Source: Micrasema longulum (taxonomy: Eukaryota > Arthropoda > Insecta > Trichoptera > Brachycentridae). From it: a stretch of DNA of 64,000 nt. A program made the translations under genes and the position numbers. Positions 34,401 to 43,669 of this stretch are shown here, piece after piece (the stretch's first letter is position 1; each line of letters starts with the position of its first letter). The DNA lies in NCBI GenBank assembly GCA_022494885.1, contig JAGVSM010002388.1, forward strand, positions 496,001 through 560,000, given 5' to 3'. The notes under the pieces were generated by a model. The model had not been told where the DNA came from and made no database searches. It worked only from the letters and a program-made list of their open reading frames with translations.

Positions 34401-34486
34401 TAAAAATCTGAATGCGAACTGAAGAATCTGTTCATAATTTTGAAGACTAATCAAATAAAATAATGTGTTTATCGTAAAAACAAATT

Positions 34487-35162
34487 ATTTACTGGGCTTA
34501 TGACCTGTCGCTGGCTGGTTGAAGTGGCCATTTTACACACTGTGTAACATTCACCATTTTGCCTATGTTTGAAAATCCATATTTTTTAAATTCTTCTTTA
34601 GTAAAGTTAAAGAGCTGAAACCTTTATTGTTTGTGAAAAGATTCATCTGATCGAAATATTTCACACACTGGGCAACGCCTGAAAAGAATTTTCCAATTTA
34701 TTAAATTCTTCTTGGACCAGTTGGCTTTATAACAATATTTTAAGTTTGTCCAAATGTTTGCGGACGAATGACTGGATTTCACCCCCTAGGGAGTCATTAA
34801 GATTAACATATTACAACAGGGATGGAGAACATTTTAGAGAAAGGAATATGGAAGACTAGTCATTTACTCGGCTTATGACCTATCGTTGGCTGGTGTACGT
34901 GGCCATTTTACACACTTTATACCATTTATCATTTTGCCTATGTTTGAACATTCATATTTCTTCAATTCTTTCATCTGTTAAGTTTAGTGATGTTAAAAAG
35001 CTGGACCATTTATTTTTGTGAAGAGATTCATCTGACTAAATTATTTCACATACTAGGCAACGCCAGAAAACAATTTTCGAATTTTTAATCTTCTTTTTTG
35101 ACCAGTTGGTTTTATTACAATATTTGAGTTTGTCCGAATATTTGTAAACAAAAGACTGGATG
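34487..35162 (-). repeat. 390-bp repeat family dimer (right arm, inverted)
   Basis: This is the reverse complement of 26631-27322 with very few differences across about 680 bases. It shares unit-specific variants and the same outer boundary (CATCCAGTC). Its inner end stops within GCCCAGTAAAT, whereas the left arm continues another 60 bases. Further fragments of the family (CTTCCTTATTTCCTTCTGAA) follow to 35290. It is non-coding. Confidence 0.9.
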
Positions 35163-35342
35163 AAAAATTGAATACTCGGCGACGCCTGATCCTGGACAAA
35201 TTCAAAATATTGTGATAGAACTTATGTTAACACCTAATACAATGGACATTATGTAAATTCCTAGACTTCCTTATTTCCTTCTGAAATATTTATTTATTAA
35301 ATTGTGATATTATTAGTAATATTTATGTTTTTCTTTTTTCAG

Positions 35343-35505
35343 GATGTGTGCGTGAGACGAGTACAGTGCGGCGCACTTTGTGGGTCCACATTCCCACGAA
35401 AGGTGAAGCCCCGTAGCATGCACGTGGGCCGTGGGCGGATACACTCCCCGGTAATAAAGCGGTCCTCTACGTGCCCGTATAAAGTGTCACCCATTAATTA
35501 GTCAC
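35343..35505 (+). other. Possible exon or conserved block after a polypyrimidine-AG
   Basis: TTTATGTTTTTCTTTTTTCAG ends at 35342, an excellent acceptor. GC-rich sequence follows, open in one frame for 53 codons (DVCVRRVQCGALCGSTFPRK). Candidate donors are AAG|GTGAAG at 35401 and CCG|GTAATA at 35450. The peptide is not recognised, so a 5' non-coding exon, an unknown coding exon or a conserved element are all possible. A CACGTG E-box lies at 35420-35425. Confidence 0.3.
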
Positions 35506-36413
35506 AATGCGTTTATCTCCCGGGAGAAGTAAAAAGATCACGTTTACTTATATTCCGGACCTTTACTTAAATAAATACTTGATAAGAAAATATTTATGAA
35601 TTGGACGAGATCGTATAAATAACGGAAATAAGGAATTAATAAATAAAAGTGAAAGGTCGTTAGTTCCGTATCTGGGAATGATAAGTAATCAAAAATAGCG
35701 AGTGGTAAAATATTTTATTTATTTATATACGGCATTTCTGCCATTTATATATATGTGGTATAAAGTGCTTAAAAAAAATAAAAAAATCGAGTATGAAATA
35801 ATAATATACTCGTACTAAACGCATTATAAATTACTGAAAATACATATATATTTTAAAGAAATTATACAATAGTGAAATGCATAAATCAATCAAACTATAA
35901 CTATTCCAACCCAATCTCCTGAAGTTAGTTTGCTCTTTTTGATAAAAATATGTTGGTCACTTTATTTTTTAAGTTAGGCAAAGATAAACATATTATTCAT
36001 TCCCGGTATTCTGTAATCTAAAAAAAGGTGAGTTATATTGAGCTACCGTTCGAGAATTTTGACAATAAAATATTGTAGATGTTCTGCTTAACCTAGGTGG
36101 TACATAGAATGAAATCAATTTCAGTAGATCAGGGGTATGAAACATTGGTTTTATTATTTTGTATAAAGTCGTTAGGTCGGACCGTTAATAAAAATATTAC
36201 GAATTATTTATTAGTTTAGTAAATGTTATTTTAAATTTATTACAGCAAGATTCGGACTCTTACATTTTGAGATGGTTTGAGTGTAATTAGTTTGTCCAAC
36301 CAGTGTATATTATGAAACAAAATTTACCTACATAAAATAATACATTCAGCCGTAGACGCACCAAACTTAACCGTACAAATGATTTTTTTGCACTTAGTAG
36401 ACGAATATAATAT

Positions 36414-36625
36414 CACAACATTATTTTTTTTTTGGTATGTGTTTTTTTGTACATACACAAATCTGGATTTCTCCCGAATCGAATATCGATAATCCTGAAT
36501 TTGAAAAAATTCTACCTCATCTCTGTAGGAATATTGATAAAAAATATATACCTACTCCCCCTCGGGAGAAATCCAGATTTGTGTATGTACAAAAAATACA
36601 CATACCAAAAAAAAATAATGTTGTG
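36414..36625. mobile_element. Palindromic MITE, 212 bp
   Basis: The left arm CACAACATTATTTTTTTTTT, GGTATGTG, GTACATACACAAATCTGGAT, TTCTCCCGA pairs with the right arm CTCGGGAGAAATCCAGATTT ... AATAATGTTGTG over about 65 bases. The interior has CGATAATCCTGAATTTGAAA and ATCTCTGTAGGAATATTGAT. Three overlapping open frames on both strands here are artefacts of the palindrome. A related right half lies at 40466-40600. No clear target duplication was found. Confidence 0.85.
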
Positions 36626-36769
36626 TAATAAGATCTGGTCAAAATATAAGTATAAATAAATTGCAGAATCATCTGCAGGCGATTACTAGTACTTAATTTA
36701 ACTCGGAAGAGTCTTAAATACATAAAATAAAGTAATATGCTAATTAAAAATACTTTACTTCAATATCAA

Positions 36770-37009
36770 TACATAGATGGTGCTCCAACACGCTAGTGAA
36801 TGCTTTCTCATTTAATAAGATGTATACAAGAATCAAAATGATGCCTATGTCGATATTCGCTAATAAGCGGAATGGGGAATGTTGTTAAAACGTAAAGTGG
36901 CCACTCAACCCAGCCAATGACAGGTCATAAGCCCTGTAAACGCTCGAATATCGATAATCCTGAATTTGAAAAAATTCTACCTCATCTCTGTAGGAATATT
37001 GATAAAAAA
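36770..37009 (+). repeat. Chimeric repeat: 390-family core joined to MITE interior
   Basis: 36770-36940 is the inverse of 40245-40440 (CATAGATGGTGCTCCAACAC, TAATAAGCGGAATGGGGAAT, CCAGCCAATGACAGGTCATA). At 36944 it changes into 66 bases identical by eye to 36479-36544 of the neighbouring MITE (TCGAATATCGATAATCCTGA...), then poly-A. The exact 66-base direct repeat 465 bases apart suggests a recent copying event. Confidence 0.75.
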
Positions 37010-37329
37010 AAATAAAAAAAAAGAATATAATATCACTCACCATTTTTTTGTCAATCTTTAAATCTAATATTGGTTACCACTCATCCCAACCAAGAATTCA
37101 ATAAACGTTTAATCATTCATTCCGAATGGATAGGGGTGGGATATATTTGAGAAATCTAGTCAGTCATTAAAAAATAAAAGGTCATTATGGGTAAATTTGT
37201 GTTTCTTGACAACTTAACTTTATTGCTTTACTTTCTATAAATATTTTTTCTTCTGTATTTTGAACGTGCGGGTTTTATGCTGGTTTTCCTTAGCATGCAG
37301 ATTTTTTTTTATAAAGAAACGGAAAATAG

Positions 37330-37430
37330 AGAACACCTTAGAGATACGAATATGAAAGTCTAGAAATTTTACTGGGCTTATGACCCGTTAATGGCTGGTA
37401 ATTGGCAACTTCACACGTTGCGTAACATTT
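37330..37430 (-). repeat. 390-bp repeat family, core fragment
   Basis: GAACACCTTAGAGATACGAA, TATGAAAGTCTAG, GGGCTTATGACCCGTTAATG and CACACGTTGCGTAACATT follow the family order on the minus strand, at lower identity than other copies. Confidence 0.65.
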
Positions 37431-38049
37431 ACATTTAAATTTAAATTTTTCTTTTTGTTGATTTTTTTATATGGGTGAGATTTATTAAACCGAAATATTT
37501 GAATTTTTTACTGAATTACAAAAGAGCATATATCATTTTTCATCGAATCATCGTCACGCAATACGTAAATACTATAATCAGTTATATAAAAATCTAAGAT
37601 TAAGTTTGCCTGCAAAGATTTGGTTATACTCAAAATATTGTTGGTATTATCGTACAAAGGTTTAATTTCATCTAATTAATTATTGTTTCAAAAATTATGT
37701 GTACCTTATGGTGACACTACATTGATATGCCGGTTATGTTGAATCTCCATCCAATGAAGCCAAGATTATTATCAGAGATAATTTAACAAATTAATTAGAT
37801 ATTTTTTTATGGATGACATCGCCCATAATGAAATATTGCATAAAAAAAACAATATTTTTCCATACAAAATCATGTTTTAACACAAAAAACAAAGTTAAAA
37901 TGACTTTACCCGAAAATGTTACAAATCTAAAAAAAAACTGAAGAAATCAACAATGAATTCTCATTTCACAAAAATGCTTCCATTTTAAAAAGGAAAACGC
38001 ACTTCCGGTCTTCTGGCTAGAATCGAAAATATCAAAAAACTGTTGAAAG

Positions 38050-38200
38050 GTCAACAGGAGCCTCTAGAACAGCCACCGGTAATCAGTTATTTTCGGGGGC
38101 CACGAGGCCGTCGAGGTCACTCGTGCGCGTACGCGTGCGCGTGCGAGCCGAACACAACTGATGCCCGTCGACTAAAAGCAATGTGCCTAATATGCGCCTA
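38050..38200. other. GC-rich block with purine-pyrimidine alternation
   Basis: The run GTGCGCGTACGCGTGCGCGT (38121 on) is strictly alternating and could adopt Z-DNA. It sits in unique GC-rich sequence (CACGAGGCCGTCGAGGTCAC). No ORF is supported. It may be regulatory. Confidence 0.4.
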
Positions 38201-38439
38201 ACAAATTGCTGCTATGAAAGAATACAATTTTAGAATACTGAGTTGCTTTATTATTTACCTCGCTTATAATGTACAAGGTTTATATTTCAAAATTGGATTT
38301 TTCTGCAATTAAATTTCTTTAAATTAATCAAAACTTTTGGGATCAGGAGGGACATACTAATATGGGCCAGTCAGGAACTTCTCAGCATTTGCTCATGTGG
38401 AGAGGAAACCACTTAAAACTCTTCAGGAGAAGCCGGTCT

Positions 38440-38660
38440 GTTGGACGGAAGAATTGAAGGAGTGTAGATGTTAAAAAATAGGCGGAATAAATTTTATTAT
38501 ATGTATTTGTATGAATAAGTAAATAATAAATAAATGGTGAATATAACACAGAGTGTAAATTGGCCACTTAAACCAGTCAATGGCAGGTCATAAGCCCTGT
38601 AATTGCCTAGATATCTATATTCCTCGCTCTTAAATGTTCTCCATCTCTGCTGTAGTAGGT
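38440..38660 (+). repeat. 390-bp repeat family copy with about 50-bp internal insertion
   Basis: GGAAGAATTGAAGGAGTGTA and AAATAGGCGGAAT are followed by about 50 AT-rich bases, after which ATGGTGAATATAACACAGAG, AACCAGTCAATGGCAGGTCA, TCTATATTCC and TCCATCTCTGCTGTAGTAGG continue the family consensus. Confidence 0.8.
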
Positions 38661-38764
38661 TAATTAAAATGATGTGTTTAATTAGGATCAGATTAATAAT
38701 ATAACGAGCAACGTAATAATGACAATAAGTACATGTATGCATGTAGGGCAGTTGGCCTCGCTAA

Positions 38765-39190
38765 ATATGACGTCACTTACGTAATCTTCCGAAGTCGGTA
38801 ACAAAGTCTTGTAATCTCGCGGTATTTTGTCTTCCGAGGATTTGAATAATATCTCAATTCGGGTCTTCCGTTAGCGTAATGGTAGGTAAGCAGGAAAATG
38901 CGAAATGTATGCAAATTAACAAGTTCGGCACGAGTGTCAAAAGAGCCCGGGCTCGCGAAATGACGGGAGATTAGTCCTCCGAACGGGGACAATTTGGCAG
39001 AACTGTTTCGATCATTACCCGGCGACAAATACGTCGTGTCGCCAAACTAATTTCACTAACAACACTGAAAACTCGACATTTTGCCGCCACTCATAGCTGG
39101 AATATATTCGACGAGTTTGTAACAAAACACCCATATTTCCAATTACTGTCAAGTGACGAGAGGCAGCCAATTTTTCGATGTTTTTGTCCT
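38765..39190. other. GC-richer unique block, candidate regulatory sequence
   Basis: This non-repetitive stretch of over 400 bases stands out from its surroundings (CTCGCGGTATTTTGTCTTCC; AGAGCCCGGGCTCGCGAAAT; CGACAAATACGTCGTGTCGC). It holds an octamer site ATGCAAAT (38909-38916) beside a homeodomain-type ATTA-like AATTAA. The 83-codon minus frame 38777-39028 has no recognised domain. A conserved non-coding element is my preferred reading; nothing proves it. Confidence 0.4.
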
Positions 39191-39563
39191 ACCGGAGACC
39201 GGAAAAATAATGTGATTAAATAATTACATTTAAATAAACCCTATTATTTTTAATATCTACTGAATGAAACTTTTCGTCTTTTTTCTCATGTATGCAGTAT
39301 TTTACAGTCATTGAATCGGTTCGAAATGTTTTTTTTTAGCAAAAAAAACACGATTTATTTTTCTTTATTCAAACGTATTTCCGAATTTCCTCCTTTAATT
39401 ACAGTGTTAGAGCGATAATTATTTTACGCTAAGATATCTACCATTGGCGTTGTCTTTTATTTACATTTTTCATAGATTGTTTTTTATAGGAGCTAGACCC
39501 AATCGAAAACCGTTGAAATCGCCTATTTTTATTTACCTTCTTCGGACGTACGGTATACAAATG

Positions 39564-39808
39564 TCAACGCGTTTGCTTACCATGCAAGAGATCTTGAGTT
39601 CGATTCCCGACATGGTTAATATGAAATATTTATTTAAAATACTGTTTTCACAATTGAATATTTCAAAGTCCCTGGACTGGTACCTGAAGTGTAAAACTGA
39701 TCATCTTATCTTCATGTAACAAAAATATCTAGTTACACAGCGATTGGTGAACCAATGCAGTGCCCTATCCACCATTAGGTGCGGAAAGGGAATTATGATG
39801 ATAAAACA
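39564..39808 (+). repeat. SINE family 2, intact copy
   Basis: The head CAACGCGTTTGCTTACCATG, GAGATCTTGAGTTCGATTCC gives A-like and good B-box sequences. The body contains TCCCTGGACTGGTACCTGAA and GATCATCTTATCTTCATGTA. The tail has CAGTGCCCTATCCACCATTA then GGGAATTATGATGATAAAA. It is the best uninterrupted reference for the split copy at 27926-29025. Confidence 0.8.
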
Positions 39809-40220
39809 AAACTTGCGACACAGAAAATTTCTTTTTGATACTCTTTCTTTAATAAAAAACAAAATCGTATCAGTTTTGGGTCATGGTAAATGAGAATATA
39901 AGACTTCAGATTGGTCAATATAGGTAGCAGTCCAACACGCTATGAACTAATCCAAGATGGTCCAAAAAGTTCAAATAACACACTTTCTTCTTGCGGGAAC
40001 GATGCGGTTTTTAAATTTTTCATTGCGGGAATGAGGCGGAAAACGGGACAACGAAACGTCGATTTTGTCAATTCTAACAAAAGGTCTGACATGCAGTTGT
40101 CCTTTTTGCACAGTATCGGGGAGGCATCTGCAAGACAGTGACAAGAAAACAATGTGCGAACATCTATTTATCAATATTCTCTGTTCTCACAATTTATGTA
40201 AACCAAAACACAAATATAAT

Positions 40221-40600
40221 AAGATTATGGATCTTCGAGCGTTTACAGGGCTTATGACCTGTCATAGGTTGGGTTCAAGTGGCCACTTTTATGTAGATAC
40301 TACAACATTCCCCATTCCGCTTATTAGCGAATATCCATATCGGTGACATTTTTGGTTTTTGTATATATGTCATGAAACAAGGAAAGCTTTCGCTAGCGCG
40401 TTTGGAGCGCCATCTATGTATTTGATATTGAGGTTAAGTATTAAACGCTCGAATATCCATAATCTTGAAACAAAAAATTCTACCCATCTCAGTAGTGATA
40501 TAAATAAAAATATACCTACTCCCCCTTGGGATAAAATCCAGAATTGTGTGTGTATAAATATGTAAATATATATACACATACCAAAAATAATATTGTGCAA
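40221..40600. repeat. TIR unit (40221-40466) joined to half of the 36414-type MITE
   Basis: AAGATTATGGATCTTCGAGC...TTTA at 40221-40245 and its complement at 40442-40466 are a 25-base inverted repeat with one mismatch. Inside is the inverse of 36770-36940, including a short piece of the 390-family core (CTTATGACCTGTCATAGGTT). Beyond 40466 the sequence (TTGAAACAAAAAATTCTACC, CCTACTCCCCCTTGGGATAA, ACACATACCAAAAATAATAT) equals the right half of the MITE at 36414-36625. Confidence 0.7.
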
Positions 40601-41479
40601 ATATAATAATGTAAACGTTTATATTTAATTGGACTAAATAAAAAAGTTAATATCAAACTTTCGATTGTGTTGATTTCATATATATATAAACAAAAGAGTA
40701 TGTACTCAAATCTAACAATAGCGAAGCATTGCTGGGTTTACCTCGTGTATCACATAATATATTGTTTTAAAACAAATCTGTCAGTCTCGTTTTTGAACAT
40801 AAAATTCGTAAATTATTGCTATGCGGTAGGTACTGCCAGGCTGCTTGGGTTCCTACTTCTTAAGGTAAAGCCGACAGCCAAAATATGCAAATGGCAGAAA
40901 ACATAAATACGTAACCACTATCCATTAAAATATGAATGCATACTGAAAGCCATTAAAACGCACTTCATTTTTAAAATTCAAAAGGAATCAAACAATTGAT
41001 TTTCATTTTTCATACTGCGTTTCAATTTCCCCGTGCATTTTCTGACAAATGAATAAAAAGAACGCTGCTTATCAGTTTTCCCCCTCATTTGCATTGTAAA
41101 ATGGCTTTCCGGAATTCTTCATCAGATAAATTTACTTTTAATGAACAGTATCCATTCAAAACTTGAGTCTTTTGAATAAATATTAACAAAACAATGACTA
41201 ACGTTTCCTGTACTTGCTTAGTTCTCGTTTAAACAAGTAACTTAACTACGATGAACTAAATAATTTTTTAAATTTTTTTTTTATTCATATAAATATACAC
41301 ATAAAAATAATAACAACCTATCCCTAACTCTTTGAGGCCAAGAACCCTGTGTTGAGTTGGGATACAACAAATTAGAAAGTGGAAGCAAATTTTTAAAGAA
41401 TACTGCAAATAAAAAGTATAACGTAAACAAACATTTCAATAAATATCCGGACAACACGCATAATAGTACTATACAAAGT

Positions 41480-42172
41480 GGCCAGAGATGTGACGTCCAA
41501 AGGGAATGAAAAATGTAGGTGCCTCATATTAAGGGGTATCCGAATCACCCCTATTCTTGTTTCGAGATTTTGCATAGTTATCAAATTATGATTTTTTAAA
41601 TGAGTTTTTGAAAATTTCGGACCGGATCGGTTTTTAATTTCCCGAAGGTTTTTTCAGGACTTTTTTTTGTAATTTCTTTTTTTTTAAATTGTGCTTTCAC
41701 GCACACAATAATCAACTTTGTAACATTAATAGGAGCTACAAAAGTTTTGACCTCAAATGCAGAATTTAAATTTAAGCGAGTCAGACTTAAACTTTCAACA
41801 TAAAATTAAAAATCTAAAAAGGCAATTCTTTAGTTTCTGAGCAACTTTAAAAACTGTGCTAGACTCTCCGCTTTTGTAATAATACAAAAAAAAGTACTTA
41901 ATTGGCTGAAATCAGCCTTGAAAAAAAAACTGAGATGGTAAATTTCTTAGTAATGGTCCCTTGTATTTACTGCTGCTCGTGTCGTAAAAAATATTGTAAA
42001 AAAACCTTCCAGAAATTTAAAAAAAATAAATTAAAAACCAATCCGGTCGAAAATTTTCAAAAACTCATAACTCGAAAACGACGCAAAATCGCTGAACATA
42101 CAAGAGAGTGATTCGGAAACCGATTAATTTGAGGCAGTTACATTTTTCCTTTAGACGGCACTTCTCCGGTTC
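41480..42172. mobile_element. Long-TIR element, about 690 bp, non-autonomous
   Basis: The left end (GGCCAGAGATGTGACGTCCA, GAAAAATGTAGGTGCCTCAT, GTATCCGAATCAC, GAGTTTTTGAAAATTTCGGA) and the right end are inverted repeats of about 165 bases with moderate divergence. The interior is AT-rich. Frames at 41393-41584 and 41902-42111 are accidental. Flanks give no certain duplication. The superfamily cannot be named from this alone. Confidence 0.8.
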
Positions 42173-42239
42173 TCTTATATATAAATTTACGCAATGTCTC
42201 GAAGCAGTCTTCCGTAATGGTCTGTTCCCTTAGAAAAAT

Positions 42240-42455
42240 TCAAACTTTTACAATTATCTTGAAAATGGATTTCGTTTTGGAGAACTTAATATGTTTACCC
42301 AGGACATTGAACATTCTCGGGGCCACAAAAGATAAATTTCTCTGAGCGGAAGTCAAACGTGTTTTAGGTATTAAATTATTCAAATGACAGAAATACCTTG
42401 TACGAGCATTCTGCTGGGATTTCCTTTTGTAACCACATGACCAGAAATGTGACAA
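42240..42455 (-). pseudogene. LINE RT C-terminal tail
   Basis: The peptide has NARTRYFCHLNNLIPKTRLT, QRNLSFVAPRMFNVLGKHIK and KSIFKIIVKV, the pattern (Y.TR ... S....AP..YN.LP..IK....F) that closes many non-LTR RTs. No stop lies within these 71 codons, but the rest of the RT is missing upstream. It lies 68 bases from the long-TIR element. Confidence 0.7.
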
Positions 42456-43108
42456 CGACTCTTTTTAAAAAAGTTGTGTAATAATTATTAGCTTCATTAA
42501 TTGAAACAATTGAAATGAAAATTGTCAAAATCTCTTTAAAAATCAGTAAGCTTTAATTAAATTTCACAAATTTTATGTTTATTTAAATGAATGTAAATAA
42601 CTAAAATAGCTGAATACATTTGAAAATACTGCCCAAATTTTAACCGTAAATTCATCGAAATCTAATGTTGTTTAACTGACTCGAAATTTATGCTCTCTAT
42701 GAATAAATATATATCTTTGAAAGTGTGATAACTTTGAATATTTTTGTTGTCATATTATATTTTGAACGTAATTATGAGATACAATAAATAGTAAACAATT
42801 TAATCTTTTTAATTCCATAAATTGATTTTTGCACAAGGAACCCTATCAACGATTGATTTTTTTTGTAATGTCTTTTTTACACGTTACTGCGTGAAACGTA
42901 TCTTTAATGTAAAAACAGATTTTAGTGCACATTTTTTCAAAAACAATGAATATAAAAAAAGTGTCGTCTATGATATAAAACCTATTCATGACGCTTACCT
43001 TATGCACCTCTACAGTGTAGGTAAGGTATATTACTGGTGCTTTCACAAAAACTAATAATGTAACATTTATATTTTTTAATTTTGAGTTGTAAATAAATAA
43101 AAAAAATT

Positions 43109-43259
43109 GCACCACAACAGGCCATGAGGTCCAATTACATCACATAACACCTAGGCTTAAGAAAAATCTAATTTTATTTGTTTGTTTTCACCGGGAGTCG
43201 AATCCGGAACCTTGCGTGTGTGAGTCAAGCGTCTTAACCACTTCACTACGAAAGCCGCC
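43109..43259 (-). repeat. tRNA-derived SINE, family 1
   Basis: Minus: GGCTTTCGTAGTGAAGTGGT (A box), GGTTCCGGATTCGACTCCCG (B box), AAGCCTAGGTGTTATGTGAT, CCTCATGGCCTGTTGTGGTG, with an A-rich tail. It has a deletion of about 10 bases in the region before GGACC relative to 49991-50178. Confidence 0.85.
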
Positions 43260-43439
43260 AATTAACCATTGTTATTGGGCTTTGACGCTTTGACCTATTT
43301 TGGTACAAAATTGGATATACTATAAAAAAGGATCTTGCATTTTTAGTAATTCAAAAAGCACTTCAGTTATTCAATAAAACAAAGATAGTTTTTTCGTATT
43401 TCGAGTATTCGTGTTTACCTTATCGTTGGACATCTTACA

Positions 43440-43660
43440 AATACATTACAACAGAGATGAAGAATATTTATGAGAACGGTATACACAGGCCTAGGCATTT
43501 ACACGAGTACACCTGTTATCAGCTGTAGTAGTCATCAGCTGTGAAGCTGTATTAATAGTCTCCATTTCAGTTTTAATATGCAAATCTCAATAATTTCCTA
43601 CGGGGTGAAATCCAATTCTTGTCTGCAAACATTTCAAAAAACTCTCAATATTGTAGATAT
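43440..43660. repeat. 390-bp repeat family, diverged fragments in both orientations
   Basis: TACATTACAACAGAGATGAA and CCTAGGCATTTACACGAGTA (minus order) are followed by TTTCAGTTTTAATATG, CCTACGGGGTGAAATCCAAT and TCTGCAAACATTTC (plus order). Identity is low, so this is an old head-to-head arrangement. Confidence 0.55.
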
Positions 43661-43669
43661 TTAAGCCTA

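Noticed and set aside
36432..36723. Three overlapping frames on both strands
   Set aside because: They arise from the arms of the palindromic MITE, and similar peptides at 40359-40600 have the same cause.
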